DNA of 64,000 bases, from the IMG/VR virus record IMGVR_UViG_3300025141_012314, positions 1-64,000 of that record. The stretch is one strand, 5' to 3'. The translations under genes were made by a program, and so were the position numbers. The notes beneath the pieces were generated by a model, which saw nothing but the letters and a program-made list of their open reading frames with translations, was not told where the DNA came from and ran no database searches. Numbering within the stretch: the stretch's first letter is position 1; each line of letters starts with the position of its first letter. Shown here piece after piece: positions 31,607 to 39,848 of the stretch. The DNA is from a virus.

Positions 31607-32388
31607 GACCAGAGTTATCAATAATACTCCCCAGCATCCGCCCGGATCGCTTAGAGAAACTGTACGATTCAATACTCACATCGACAGAACGCACATTCGA
31701 GCTAATCATAGTTGGTCCATATCCACTACCAGAGAAACTCTCCGAACTTAAGAATGTAAAATACGTTAAGGATTTTGGATCTCCCGTCCGAGCCTCGAAC
31801 ATTGCAGCTTCTTTGTGCGAGGGAGAAGTCTATACATGGTTTGCTGACGACTGCATTCTATTTGAAAACAGCTTAGACAAGTGCCTAGACGAATATCGCG
31901 CCATGGGAACTGACAACAAAAATGTCCTTGTGGCGAAGTATTATGAAGGACAAGAAGGTTCTACAGAGCGAGAGACGCTCCAGCCCGATAGCTACTTTAG
32001 AGTTAACGGCACACCTGCAGGTTCGCCACATCTTCCAGACGATTGGTGGCTTTTTAATATCGCCTTTCTTTCAGCCGAGTTCTTCCATACTCTAGGAGGC
32101 TGGGACTGCTCTTACGAGGGAACATGGGCATCACATGCAGATATGGCTATCCGAGCCCAATACCTTGGTGCCAATGTAAAAATGGCACAGATTCCCCTCT
32201 TTACTTGCGATCATATGCCCGGAGGAACCGGGGATCACAAGCCGATATTCGAGTGCCAGCATCAACATGATGAACCACTACTACAACGTAAGTTCAGAGA
32301 TCCAAATTGGACTACAAACGTAAACCCAAGACTAAAAATAGATAATTGGAAAACAGCCCCAGCAGTCTGGGGAAGGAGATTTAAATGA
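31603..32388 (+). CDS. GT2/GT-A glycosyltransferase, paralogue 2 of 3
   Basis: This 261-residue protein opens LSIILPSIRPDRLEKLYDSI and carries DFGSPVRASNIA, a WFADDCIL metal site and an end reading DNWKTAPAVWGRRFK. It aligns along its length with the proteins at 28085 and 32984. It is coupled by ATGA on both sides. The acceptor and sugar are not known. Confidence 0.88.
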   Translation: MRPELSIILPSIRPDRLEKLYDSILTSTERTFELIIVGPYPLPEKLSELKNVKYVKDFGSPVRASNIAASLCEGEVYTWFADDCILFENSLDKCLDEYRAMGTDNKNVLVAKYYEGQEGSTERETLQPDSYFRVNGTPAGSPHLPDDWWLFNIAFLSAEFFHTLGGWDCSYEGTWASHADMAIRAQYLGANVKMAQIPLFTCDHMPGGTGDHKPIFECQHQHDEPLLQRKFRDPNWTTNVNPRLKIDNWKTAPAVWGRRFK

Positions 32389-32987
32389 GCGATAAGAAAA
32401 TAGGAACGAACACTAATATGGCTGATCCCATAAAACAGACACAAGGGGTCAAACTTAATTTAGGTTGTTCTAGCCGTAAATTTCACGGCTGGATTAATAT
32501 TGACGCAAGACAAGAAGTTTTTCCAGATGTTATAGATAATGTTTTTACTCTGGAAAGTATCGAAGATTCGTCTGTAGACTTAATTTATGCTTCTCATTTA
32601 CTTGAGCATATCAAAAGGAAGGAAGTCAAAAGTGTTTTATCACGATGGAAAGCGCTTCTTCGGACAAATGGTGTTTTAAGATTATCTGTACCTGACTTTG
32701 AAAAAGTAATAAAATATTATTTACTCACTGCAGACTTAGAAAAATTACACGGACTTTTGCATGGAGGACAAAGAAATGAATATGATATTCATTACATTAC
32801 TTTTGATTTTAAGTTATTAAAAAGACTTCTGGTAGAAGTAGGATTTGCAGAAGAAGACATTCGAATCTATTCTTATAAGGAAACAGAACATTTCTTTATT
32901 GATGATGGTAGTCAAGCTCACTTGCCACATATGGATAAGGTCAATGGGATGCTAATGAGTTTAAATGTGGAGGCGATCAAAAGATGA
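32385..32987 (+). CDS. SAM-dependent methyltransferase (class I)
   Basis: The 200-residue protein has the SAM-binding motif I KLNLGCSSRKFHGWINIDA (about residues 25-43), ASHLLEHIKRKEV as the motif II/III-type helix and VLRLSVPDFEKV as the usual post-motif strand. The family methylates sugars, lipids or small molecules; in this place O-methylation of a glycan is likely. A good AAGGAG site lies upstream of ATG 32385. From this gene on to about 34.7 kb the DNA is visibly more AT-rich than before. Confidence 0.85.
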   Translation: MSDKKIGTNTNMADPIKQTQGVKLNLGCSSRKFHGWINIDARQEVFPDVIDNVFTLESIEDSSVDLIYASHLLEHIKRKEVKSVLSRWKALLRTNGVLRLSVPDFEKVIKYYLLTADLEKLHGLLHGGQRNEYDIHYITFDFKLLKRLLVEVGFAEEDIRIYSYKETEHFFIDDGSQAHLPHMDKVNGMLMSLNVEAIKR

Positions 32988-33826
32988 TCAATCAAAGTAC
33001 ATGTGACTTATCAATTATTGTCCCGGGAATTCAACCGGAAAATTGGGAATCTCTTTATGAGAGAACCAAATTAGCAGTTAAAAACCATACATTTGAAATT
33101 ATTTTCTGTGGGCCCCGCGGCTTGCCTTCTTATTTTGATGATATTATAAATGTAAAATTTATAAGAGATTATGGAACCCCATCTAGGTGTTTTCAATTAG
33201 CGGGGTATATTGCTGAGGGGACCTATTTAACATGGCTAACTGATGATGGGGAAATTGAAGAAGACTCAATTGATTTAGCGCTCGATCTCATAAAAGAAAA
33301 AGAATCTATTGATATTGTTACTATGAGATATACAGAAAGCGACACTGAAGAAGGCCGCCAAACAGAATTTCCTCTAGAATATTATAATGTTTCATATCAT
33401 CCCGATACAAACCACCCGGGTGTCGAGTCACACTGGAAGATTCCGTGTGTTATGTTGCTTAATACAAACTATTATAGGCAACTTGGTGGTTTAGATTGTA
33501 GATACGAACACATGAATATGAATGTTCATGATCTTGGTTTCCGTGCACAACGCAACGGTTCTGTGGTCTATTATTCACCAACAGTTATAATGAGATGTGT
33601 GTGGGATCCTCATAGAAACGCACAAAATAGCCCTATTATTGCTGCTTTCGTCTACAACGATAAACCGCTTTTTCAATATGATTATGCGGCACCACAGGTC
33701 GCGAAGTTAAAACCAATATGTATCGATTATGACAATTGGAGAAACAACCATTCAGTTTGGCCAAGACGTTTTGGAACTATAGATAAAGGACAATATTTAC
33801 TTAATAAAGATAAGGTGAAAAAATGA
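32984..33826 (+). CDS. GT2/GT-A glycosyltransferase-like, paralogue 3 of 3
   Basis: The 280-residue protein shares the opening LSIIVPGIQPENWESLYER, the DYGTPSRCFQLAG segment and the C-terminal DNWRNNHSVWPRRF with the proteins at 28085 and 31603. Its metal site is WLTDDGEIE, so both Asp are kept. It is more diverged and AT-rich than the other two. It is likely an active transferase with a different sugar. Confidence 0.82.
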   Translation: MINQSTCDLSIIVPGIQPENWESLYERTKLAVKNHTFEIIFCGPRGLPSYFDDIINVKFIRDYGTPSRCFQLAGYIAEGTYLTWLTDDGEIEEDSIDLALDLIKEKESIDIVTMRYTESDTEEGRQTEFPLEYYNVSYHPDTNHPGVESHWKIPCVMLLNTNYYRQLGGLDCRYEHMNMNVHDLGFRAQRNGSVVYYSPTVIMRCVWDPHRNAQNSPIIAAFVYNDKPLFQYDYAAPQVAKLKPICIDYDNWRNNHSVWPRRFGTIDKGQYLLNKDKVKK

Positions 33827-34758
33827 AAATTTTAGTTACGGGAGCAAATGGTTTAATTGGCTATGCTATTCGCGAAATAGCTGTCAAATACTCCCAACAC
33901 GAATTTTTCTTTAGTACTAGAGAAGATACTAATTTGATAAAGCCCGATGAGGTCGCGCGATTATTCGACCGTGTTAACCCAGATTGGGTTATACACGCTG
34001 CCGGACAGGTAGGGGGTATCGGCGGTAATCTATCCCATCAAGAGGATTATTTCTATAATAATATTTTAATGAACTCTAATGTTATTCACTATGCGTGCCT
34101 CTCAGATGTAAAGAAATTGATAGCGTTTTCTTCTACTTGTGTTTTTTCACGAGAACAAGAGACATTTGTAGAAGACGATATACAAAAAGGAGAGCCTTTT
34201 CATATTCACTTTGCTTATGCTTACGCTAAAAGAATGGTGGACATTCATATTAAGGCAGCTAAAAGACAACACGACGTCGATTTTTGCTCAGTAATACCGG
34301 GAAATATATTTGGTAAACATGATAATTTTAATTTAGAGGAAGGTCACGTGACTCCTTCATTAATTTATAAGTGCCAATTGGCAAAAAAAGACGATGACCC
34401 GTTTAAAATATGGGGAAATGGTAATGCAAAAAGAGAGTTGATATATTCTTTAGATATAGCTGAGATTTTAATACGCATATTAGAGATGGAACAGTTGCTG
34501 CCAAATAGATTATTAGTGGGGAGTGACGATGAACTTTCTATTAAAGAATTAGCAGAAAAAATAGCGGACCTTTCTGGGTTTGATGGCGAGATAATGTTCG
34601 ATAAAAACAAGCCCGATGGACAATTGAGAAAGAAATCTAACATATCTAGACTTAGAACACTCCTTCCAGATTTCAAATTTACAAACTTAGATGTTTCTTT
34701 AAAAGAAACAATTGAATGGTTTACTCAAAATTATCCCAATATTCGTGGTATAAAATAA
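33823..34758 (+). CDS. GDP-L-fucose synthase-like reductase/epimerase (extended SDR)
   Basis: The 311-residue enzyme has TGANGLIGYAI with G7, G10 and G13 and the catalytic Y132-x3-K136 (YAYAKRMVDIH). The sequence HAAGQVGGIGGN near residues 57-69 and SSTCVFS are hallmarks of the WcaG/GDP-fucose synthase type, which epimerises at C3/C5 and reduces C4 of a 4-keto sugar. With the 3,5-epimerase-like gene next to it and heptose-type genes downstream, it could be a C4 reductase in an NDP-heptose or deoxy-sugar pathway, as in Campylobacter heptose modification. TAATG links it to the next gene. Confidence 0.87.
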   Translation: MKILVTGANGLIGYAIREIAVKYSQHEFFFSTREDTNLIKPDEVARLFDRVNPDWVIHAAGQVGGIGGNLSHQEDYFYNNILMNSNVIHYACLSDVKKLIAFSSTCVFSREQETFVEDDIQKGEPFHIHFAYAYAKRMVDIHIKAAKRQHDVDFCSVIPGNIFGKHDNFNLEEGHVTPSLIYKCQLAKKDDDPFKIWGNGNAKRELIYSLDIAEILIRILEMEQLLPNRLLVGSDDELSIKELAEKIADLSGFDGEIMFDKNKPDGQLRKKSNISRLRTLLPDFKFTNLDVSLKETIEWFTQNYPNIRGIK

Positions 34759-35288
34759 TGTATTATGTTGATAATATAAAATATAGCTCAGAGATTGAAG
34801 GAGCGGTGATAATTTCTCTGGACACATTTGATGATGTAAGGGGAAAGATTTGGACGCTATATGGCGAAAACAGCTTTCTTCCGGAATTTGTAGAAGATAA
34901 AATAACTATTTCTTATAAAAATGTTTTAAGGGGGCTCCACGGAGACGCGCGCACCGGGAAGCTTATTACATGTATTGGGGGAAGCTTTCAATTAGCGATC
35001 GCAGACATGAGGCCCGAATCGCCTACCTACACAAATACTTATATGATTACATTAAGCGATGAAAATCCCACATCCGTTTATATACCCCCGGGCTGCATAA
35101 ACGGACATCTATGTTTAAGCGATAGATGTACGTTTCATTATAAATGGACACGACCTTATGAAGGTCCCCAAGACCAAGTAACCATATTGTGGAACGATCC
35201 GGATTTAGCTTTCGAGTGGTCAATCCATAATCCCATTTTATCTGAAAGAGATCAAAATGGAACATCATTTAAAAGGAGTTGTATATGA
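34758..35288 (+). CDS. rfbC: dTDP-4-dehydrorhamnose 3,5-epimerase (RmlC)-like
   Basis: ATG 34758 overlaps the preceding TAA. The 176-residue cupin-fold protein has FDDVRGKIWTLY, NVLRGLHGD with the catalytic-type His, and SVYIPPGCINGHLCL, the ordered motifs of the RmlC family. These epimerise C3 and/or C5 of 4-keto-6-deoxy nucleotide sugars. The usual LRGLHYQ reads LRGLHGD here, so substrate preference may differ. The upstream reductase is the natural next step in such a pathway. Confidence 0.87.
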   Translation: MYYVDNIKYSSEIEGAVIISLDTFDDVRGKIWTLYGENSFLPEFVEDKITISYKNVLRGLHGDARTGKLITCIGGSFQLAIADMRPESPTYTNTYMITLSDENPTSVYIPPGCINGHLCLSDRCTFHYKWTRPYEGPQDQVTILWNDPDLAFEWSIHNPILSERDQNGTSFKRSCI

Positions 35289-36487
35289 AATATCAAAACT
35301 ATAAAAAATCCAGACAAGAGACAATTAAATATCCCTTAGCAAAAGAAACTATTAACGACGAAGATGTCAATGCATTATGCGACTGGCTCAAGAGCTATCC
35401 GCGCCTGACAAAGGGTGCGTTGACTTGGCAAGTCGAAGAAGACTGGGCAAAGTACATCGGAACCAGATACTCAGTTTTTAATAACTCAGGATCCTCAGCA
35501 AACCTCTTAATGGTCGCTGCTGCAGTCCAAGCCGGACGCATCCCAAACAAGAAGATCGCAGTACCATCCGTAGGTTGGGTTACCACTATCTCTCCAGCAA
35601 TGCAGCTTGGACTAGAACCAATCATGGTCGGCTCTGACCCAGAAACATACGGCATGGATTTAGACCAGCTGGAGGCAGTTTGCGAACGCGACCGACCTGA
35701 CGCTGTTATCTTTGTCCAAGTATTGGGCGTACCGCACTACAAAGAGCGTCTGCTGGCGTTAAAGGAGAAATACGGGTTCATACTCCTTGAAGATGCTTGC
35801 GCGGCTCTAGGAGCCTCCTACGCCGACGGAAGCATGGTTGGGACAGTCGGAGACATGTCTTCATTCTCGTTCTACTTTGGGCACCAGTTGTCAACTATCG
35901 AGGGCGGAATGGTTAACGTAAACGACCCAGAACTATATGAAATGCTACTAATGCTTCGCTCTCACGGCTGGGCTAAGGATTTGCCGAAAGATTCATATGA
36001 CGAACTGATGTCTGAGCACGGCGTTGATGATTTTCATAGCCCGTTTACATTTTTTATCCCGGGATACAACCTAAGATCGACAGACCTGCAGGCATTCTTG
36101 GGCATTCGCCAGATTAAAAAGGCTGACTGGGCTGCAAAAAGGCGATATGAGAACCACTGTTTATATGCTGAAAAGCTCGAAGGATATGTAGAGTTTCAGA
36201 AGTGGGGAGACAATACTCCTGTGTCGATTTCATTTGGAGCCTTGGCTAGCAGCACCGAACATCGCCGAGAAATAGTCGAAAGACTTGTCGCAAACGGCGT
36301 CGAAACTAGGATATATAGCGCTGGTAATCTTGGCCGGCATCCTTTCTGGACAGCCAAATACGAAGAGTTTGTTGATGAGCACAGCGATAAGATTCACTCT
36401 CAAGGCTTTTTCATCCCAAACTATCCCGAGTTGACAGCAGACGAGATTGACTTTATCTGCAACGTAGTCAAAGGCGAAGTCGAATGA
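35285..36487 (+). CDS. DegT/DnrJ/EryC1-family PLP enzyme with His at the lysine position
   Basis: ATG 35285 lies six bases after AGGAG. The 400-residue protein has the family's FNNSGSSANLLMVAA and LLEDACAALGA segments. The usual S-F-x5-K site, where Lys binds PLP, instead reads SFSFYFGH200-QLSTIEGGM. His at this position is known in the dehydratase branch (ColD, which makes 3-deoxy sugars), whereas aminotransferases need Lys. I therefore read it as a probable 3-dehydratase making a deoxy-sugar. It overlaps the kinase gene by ATGA. Confidence 0.88.
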   Translation: MKYQNYKKSRQETIKYPLAKETINDEDVNALCDWLKSYPRLTKGALTWQVEEDWAKYIGTRYSVFNNSGSSANLLMVAAAVQAGRIPNKKIAVPSVGWVTTISPAMQLGLEPIMVGSDPETYGMDLDQLEAVCERDRPDAVIFVQVLGVPHYKERLLALKEKYGFILLEDACAALGASYADGSMVGTVGDMSSFSFYFGHQLSTIEGGMVNVNDPELYEMLLMLRSHGWAKDLPKDSYDELMSEHGVDDFHSPFTFFIPGYNLRSTDLQAFLGIRQIKKADWAAKRRYENHCLYAEKLEGYVEFQKWGDNTPVSISFGALASSTEHRREIVERLVANGVETRIYSAGNLGRHPFWTAKYEEFVDEHSDKIHSQGFFIPNYPELTADEIDFICNVVKGEVE

Positions 36488-37221
36488 GGATTCTCGTAAT
36501 AGGAGAAAGTTGCAAAGATGTTTATCAGTACGGCGATTGTGTCAGGCTCTGTCCTGAAGCGCCCGTGCCGGTCTTCCAAAGTAATCGACACCAAACGATT
36601 AATGGTGGAATGGCGATGAACGTTTACAACAATGTGTCCTCTTTATGCGAGTACCCTGTTGATCTGATTACGAACGAGAATTGGACAGAGATCTTAAAAA
36701 CAAGACTAGTCGATTTCCGTACAAATTATATAGTTTTGCGTGTAGATCAAAATGACGCCGATTATGAAAAGAGTGATATAACAAAGATCGAGTTTGAAAA
36801 ATATGACGCAGTTATAATCTCGGACTATAATAAAGGATATTTGTCCGAGGATGACATTGAATATATTGCAACGCAGCATCCAATAACATTTCTTGATACA
36901 AAAAAGATTTTAGGAAACTGGTGTCGCAATATTATGTTTATTAAGATAAATGAATTTGAATATGAGCGCACTCGACATCGTTTGGAAGAGGATATGATTG
37001 ATAAGATGATTATTACTCTTGGTCCAAACGGCGCCAAATATAAAGACGAGCTTTATAAGGTGCCCAAAGTAGAGATAAAAGATACTTCTGGTGCCGGCGA
37101 TACATTTATTTCCGGGCTTGTTGTAAAATATGTAGAAACTGGTGAGATTGACACCGCGATTAAATATGCGAATGAGTGTGCTACTGCTGTTGTGCAAAAA
37201 AAGGGCGTAACCATAGTATAA
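36484..37221 (+). CDS. PfkB-type sugar kinase, HldE N-terminal-like
   Basis: The 245-residue kinase begins MRILVIGESCKDVYQYGDC and has CPEAPVPVF and GGMAMNVYNN, hallmarks of the heptose-7-phosphate kinase domain of HldE/RfaE. DTSGAGDTF (D200 to about 208) provides the anion hole and catalytic Asp206. It is shorter than typical kinase domains (about 310 residues), mainly in the middle. It likely phosphorylates C1 of a heptose or related sugar phosphate. The next gene is the matching nucleotidyltransferase, so the two halves of HldE are separate here. Confidence 0.88.
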   Translation: MRILVIGESCKDVYQYGDCVRLCPEAPVPVFQSNRHQTINGGMAMNVYNNVSSLCEYPVDLITNENWTEILKTRLVDFRTNYIVLRVDQNDADYEKSDITKIEFEKYDAVIISDYNKGYLSEDDIEYIATQHPITFLDTKKILGNWCRNIMFIKINEFEYERTRHRLEEDMIDKMIITLGPNGAKYKDELYKVPKVEIKDTSGAGDTFISGLVVKYVETGEIDTAIKYANECATAVVQKKGVTIV

Positions 37222-37619
37222 TGCAAAACAAAACCACCATATGGACGAACGGCTGTTTTGACGTGCTCCACCGCGGACACTTTGAGATGCTTAAGTATGC
37301 GAAGTCTTTAGGAGACTATTTAATTGTGGGCATAGACACTGATGAGAAAGTTAAGAAGGATAAGGGACAGAACAGACCTTACAACCATCAGAATGATCGA
37401 AAGTTTGCGCTTGAATCAATAAGATATGTTGACGAGGTAATACTTTTTAATTCATCAAATGAATTAAAAAACTTGATAAAAGTGTTGAAACCGGATATAA
37501 TGGTTATAGGTTCTGATTGGAAAGGAAAAACAGTTGTGGGACAAGAGTTTTCAACTGTAAAGTTTTTTGATAGGATTGGTGATTATTCAACCACAAACAT
37601 TTTGGAGAACAAGGGATGA
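37221..37619 (+). CDS. HldE C-terminal-like sugar-phosphate nucleotidyltransferase
   Basis: ATG 37221 overlaps the preceding TAA (TAATG). The 132-residue protein has TNGCFDVLH17-R-G-H20, GDYLIVGIDTDEKVKK, RKFALESIRYVDEV and IMVIGSDWKGK, which match the heptose-1-phosphate adenylyltransferase domain of HldE nearly end to end. It ends DYSTTNIL, the ISSTxIL-type second motif with Ser/Thr kept. It activates a sugar 1-phosphate with a nucleotide. It follows the kinase and precedes a HAD phosphatase, as in an ADP- or GDP-heptose route. Confidence 0.9.
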   Translation: MQNKTTIWTNGCFDVLHRGHFEMLKYAKSLGDYLIVGIDTDEKVKKDKGQNRPYNHQNDRKFALESIRYVDEVILFNSSNELKNLIKVLKPDIMVIGSDWKGKTVVGQEFSTVKFFDRIGDYSTTNILENKG

Positions 37620-37957
37620 CATATGTATTTGATATCGATGGAACAATTTGTACGAAAGCAGCTGACTATGACTACGAGAGTTCAGAACCAATACAAGAAA
37701 GGATAGATTATATTAATAGATTATTCGACTCTGGGCACGTTATAATTTTTCAAACAGCCAGAGGTATGGGAAGAAGTAGAAACTCTGCTGCGTACGCCAA
37801 CGCAGCATTTTATATTATGACCCAAGAACAGCTTAAGAGTTGGGGTGTGAGATATCACGATTTATTTTTAGGCAAACCCGCCGGCGATATTTATATCGAC
37901 GATAAAGGTGTTAGAGATACGGATTTTTTTGATAATTTAGGAGCAGAGGCTAAATGA
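37616..37957 (+). CDS. Small HAD phosphatase of capsule/LPS-cluster type
   Basis: The 113-residue protein begins MTYVFD6-I-D8-GTIC, the HAD nucleophile motif, and has IIFQTARGMGRSR (motif II) and GDIYIDDKG (motif IV). Tiny HAD proteins of this kind sit in many capsule and LPS clusters. Here it could remove the 7-phosphate of a heptose bisphosphate, the GmhB step between the kinase and nucleotidyltransferase, but it does not show the GmhB zinc loop. It overlaps both neighbours by ATGA. Confidence 0.85.
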   Translation: MTYVFDIDGTICTKAADYDYESSEPIQERIDYINRLFDSGHVIIFQTARGMGRSRNSAAYANAAFYIMTQEQLKSWGVRYHDLFLGKPAGDIYIDDKGVRDTDFFDNLGAEAK

Positions 37958-38322
37958 GTAAACCCACACATGAATTATCAATGTTCCACGTCGATAAAGG
38001 CTGGGGCTGGGAACGTTGGATCGTAAACACCGAAGAATATTGCGGCAAACTATTGTTTTTCAACAAGTCCAAGCGCTGTTCATGGCACTACCACAAGCTA
38101 AAAGATGAGGTTTTTTATCTACAGTCCGGAAAAATGATGATTTATTTTTCTGACAGCGATGAACTTGAAAACGCCAGCCAACTCATCTTAAACCCCGGCG
38201 ATAACTTTCATGTTTATCGAGGGCTGCGCCACCAAATGGTAGCGCTGGAGGACTCGGAGCTATTCGAGTTTTCAACACAACATTTTGACTCTGATTCCTA
38301 CAGAGTAATCAAAGGAGATTAA
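37954..38322 (+). CDS. Cupin-domain protein
   Basis: The 122-residue protein has the first cupin motif in WHYHKLKDEVFYLQSGK (H-x-H-x4-E-x6-G) and a second motif in NPGDNFHVYRGLRHQ, so the metal site looks intact. The opening GWGWERWIVNTEEYCGKLL is like that of small cupins in phage and bacterial sugar clusters, such as mannose-6-phosphate isomerase type II-like proteins. It may isomerise or bind a sugar. It is the last gene of the glycan island and overlaps the HAD gene. Confidence 0.85.
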   Translation: MSKPTHELSMFHVDKGWGWERWIVNTEEYCGKLLFFNKSKRCSWHYHKLKDEVFYLQSGKMMIYFSDSDELENASQLILNPGDNFHVYRGLRHQMVALEDSELFEFSTQHFDSDSYRVIKGD

Positions 38323-38327
38323 TTATT

Positions 38328-38546
38328 ATGGAAACCAAAAAACTGCAGCTATCTAACCAAGCCCTAGGGGCTATCATGATGGCATTACAAGAATCGCTTC
38401 TCAATGAGTTAGATATTGTGCCTATCCTCCGCGGATTTGAATTAACAGATACCAATGAAGGACTTGTTGTTGAAAATCCACCAACCGTTCGCGTAACGAA
38501 CAATGAGGCGATCACTAACGAAACTCTTGAAGGGCTTGTTAAATAA
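38328..38546 (+). CDS. Small hypothetical protein (72 aa)
   Basis: The protein opens METKKLQLSNQALGAIMMAL and continues with a helical LLNELDIVPILRGFEL, then a Thr/Glu/Pro-rich beta-like tail. The AAGGAG site upstream supports ATG 38328. I recall similar small proteins just before zinc-ribbon and sigma-factor genes in marine T4-like phages, with no known role. TAATG joins it to the next gene. Confidence 0.7.
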   Translation: METKKLQLSNQALGAIMMALQESLLNELDIVPILRGFELTDTNEGLVVENPPTVRVTNNEAITNETLEGLVK

Positions 38547-38815
38547 TGCCTCGCTACCGATATAAATGTCGGGAATGTGAACAAGAGCAAATTATCTTTC
38601 ATAAGATAGAAGAAGCCCCCACTGAGTGTACTAAGTGTGCTAAAGTGGGTGCTCTAGATAAAATGCTTACCACACCATTTGTTAAGTCGCGATGTTTGGG
38701 AGAAGAGCAGGATCCCAATGTTGGTACCCTGACTCACGAATATATCGAAGCAAACCGAGATATATTAAAGAAACAACAAGAAGAACTAAAGAAGAAATCA
38801 CATGAGCCGTCTTGA
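38546..38815 (+). CDS. FmdB-like zinc-ribbon protein
   Basis: The N-terminus MPRYRYKCRECEQEQIIFHK with C8-x2-C11 and a second C-x-x-C (PTECTKCAKVG) forms the zinc ribbon of the FmdB/CxxC family. The C-terminal half is a charged helix with Lys and Glu. These proteins are small regulators or nucleic-acid binders of unknown detail. It lies just before the late sigma factor, so a role in transcription is possible. Confidence 0.8.
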   Translation: MPRYRYKCRECEQEQIIFHKIEEAPTECTKCAKVGALDKMLTTPFVKSRCLGEEQDPNVGTLTHEYIEANRDILKKQQEELKKKSHEPS

Positions 38816-39152
38816 AATAACACTATCAGTAATACTGACTTTATCTGTATTAATTAATATAGGCATTGGGCTCTATACACGTCTTTTAATCATCAATCTT
38901 CTGTCTGTATCAGAAGAGTTGGATGATCTGCAGATTATGGCTAAGGGTTTCTCATCTCATCTTAAATCCGTATATGAGTTAGAGACCTTTTATGGCGACG
39001 ATACTCTTAAGAGATTATTAGATCACGCAATTTCCTTCGACGAACAGATGAAAACATTTGAATTTATTATAAACCTTACGGAAGAAGACCAAGAAACAGA
39101 TGACGACTACACCGACGAATCAGAAGACCAGACGTACGCGGAAACCGAGTAA
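38802..39152 (+). CDS. Membrane-anchored acidic protein (116 aa)
   Basis: A single N-terminal transmembrane helix spans about residues 6-30 (ITLSVILTLSVLINIGIGLY), followed by a helical domain and a very acidic tail (about 98-116, many Asp, Glu and Thr). The topology is N-terminal anchor, cytoplasmic or periplasmic helix. Function is unknown. The last 53 bases overlap the sigma-factor gene in another frame. Confidence 0.7.
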   Translation: MSRLEITLSVILTLSVLINIGIGLYTRLLIINLLSVSEELDDLQIMAKGFSSHLKSVYELETFYGDDTLKRLLDHAISFDEQMKTFEFIINLTEEDQETDDDYTDESEDQTYAETE

Positions 39153-39834
39153 GAGCAAAAAGTCCCGTAAAAACTACTATTTTACATCTGTGCACGAAGA
39201 CGCGATTATCGAATATGTCCAAACAGATTCAGCGCGCCGTAAAACAGAACTGTACATAAACTTTATACAACCAGCTTTTGACGAGATGGTTGATAAAATA
39301 GTCTTTACTTATAAGTTTACTAACTTGCCCAATATCGACAGTTTAAGAGAAGAGTGCAAGATTTGGCTTATAACAATATTAGATAAATATGACTCTTCGA
39401 AAGGCACAAAAGCTTTTTCATATTTTTCTGTGATTACAAAAAATTGGTTTATCCACAAAGTAAAACAACAGCAAAAAAGACAAAGAAGAGAAATAAATTA
39501 TAGTTCTATCCCAAAACACTATGAAGAGCAATTCTTATCAACCAATGAATCATATCTTTCAAAGCGCGTAGAGAGAGAATTTTGGACATCGTTCCATTGT
39601 GAAATGCAATCATGGGATGTAAATCTTATGAAAGAAAACGATCTTAAAGTTTATAAAGCTATCAACATCCTTTTTGAGTCGAAAGAGGACATCGATATCT
39701 TTAATAAAAAGGCTATTTATTTATATTTGCGAGAGATAACCGGGCTGAATACAAAACAAATTGTCAATTCGCTTAAGAAATTCAGGAAACGATATCATAA
39801 TTTTAAAGATGATTGGAACCACGGTAACCTGTAA
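39100..39834 (+). CDS. 55: Late-transcription sigma factor, T4 gp55-like
   Basis: The 244-residue protein has a basic N-terminus and then the region-2-type core. YDSSKGTKAFSYFSVITKNW resembles the T4 gp55 and sigma70 region 2 helices that bind the RNA polymerase clamp helices and melt the -10 box. C-terminal helices carry ITGLNTKQIVNSLKKFRKRY. gp55 replaces host sigma70 to read late promoters. The usual C-terminal clamp-binding motif (S-L-x-D-F-L) is not obvious. ATG 39100 is used because no better start is seen, and the N-terminal 25 residues overlap the upstream gene. Confidence 0.82.
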   Translation: MTTTPTNQKTRRTRKPSKSKKSRKNYYFTSVHEDAIIEYVQTDSARRKTELYINFIQPAFDEMVDKIVFTYKFTNLPNIDSLREECKIWLITILDKYDSSKGTKAFSYFSVITKNWFIHKVKQQQKRQRREINYSSIPKHYEEQFLSTNESYLSKRVEREFWTSFHCEMQSWDVNLMKENDLKVYKAINILFESKEDIDIFNKKAIYLYLREITGLNTKQIVNSLKKFRKRYHNFKDDWNHGNL

Positions 39835-39848
39835 AATTGGTTATATTT

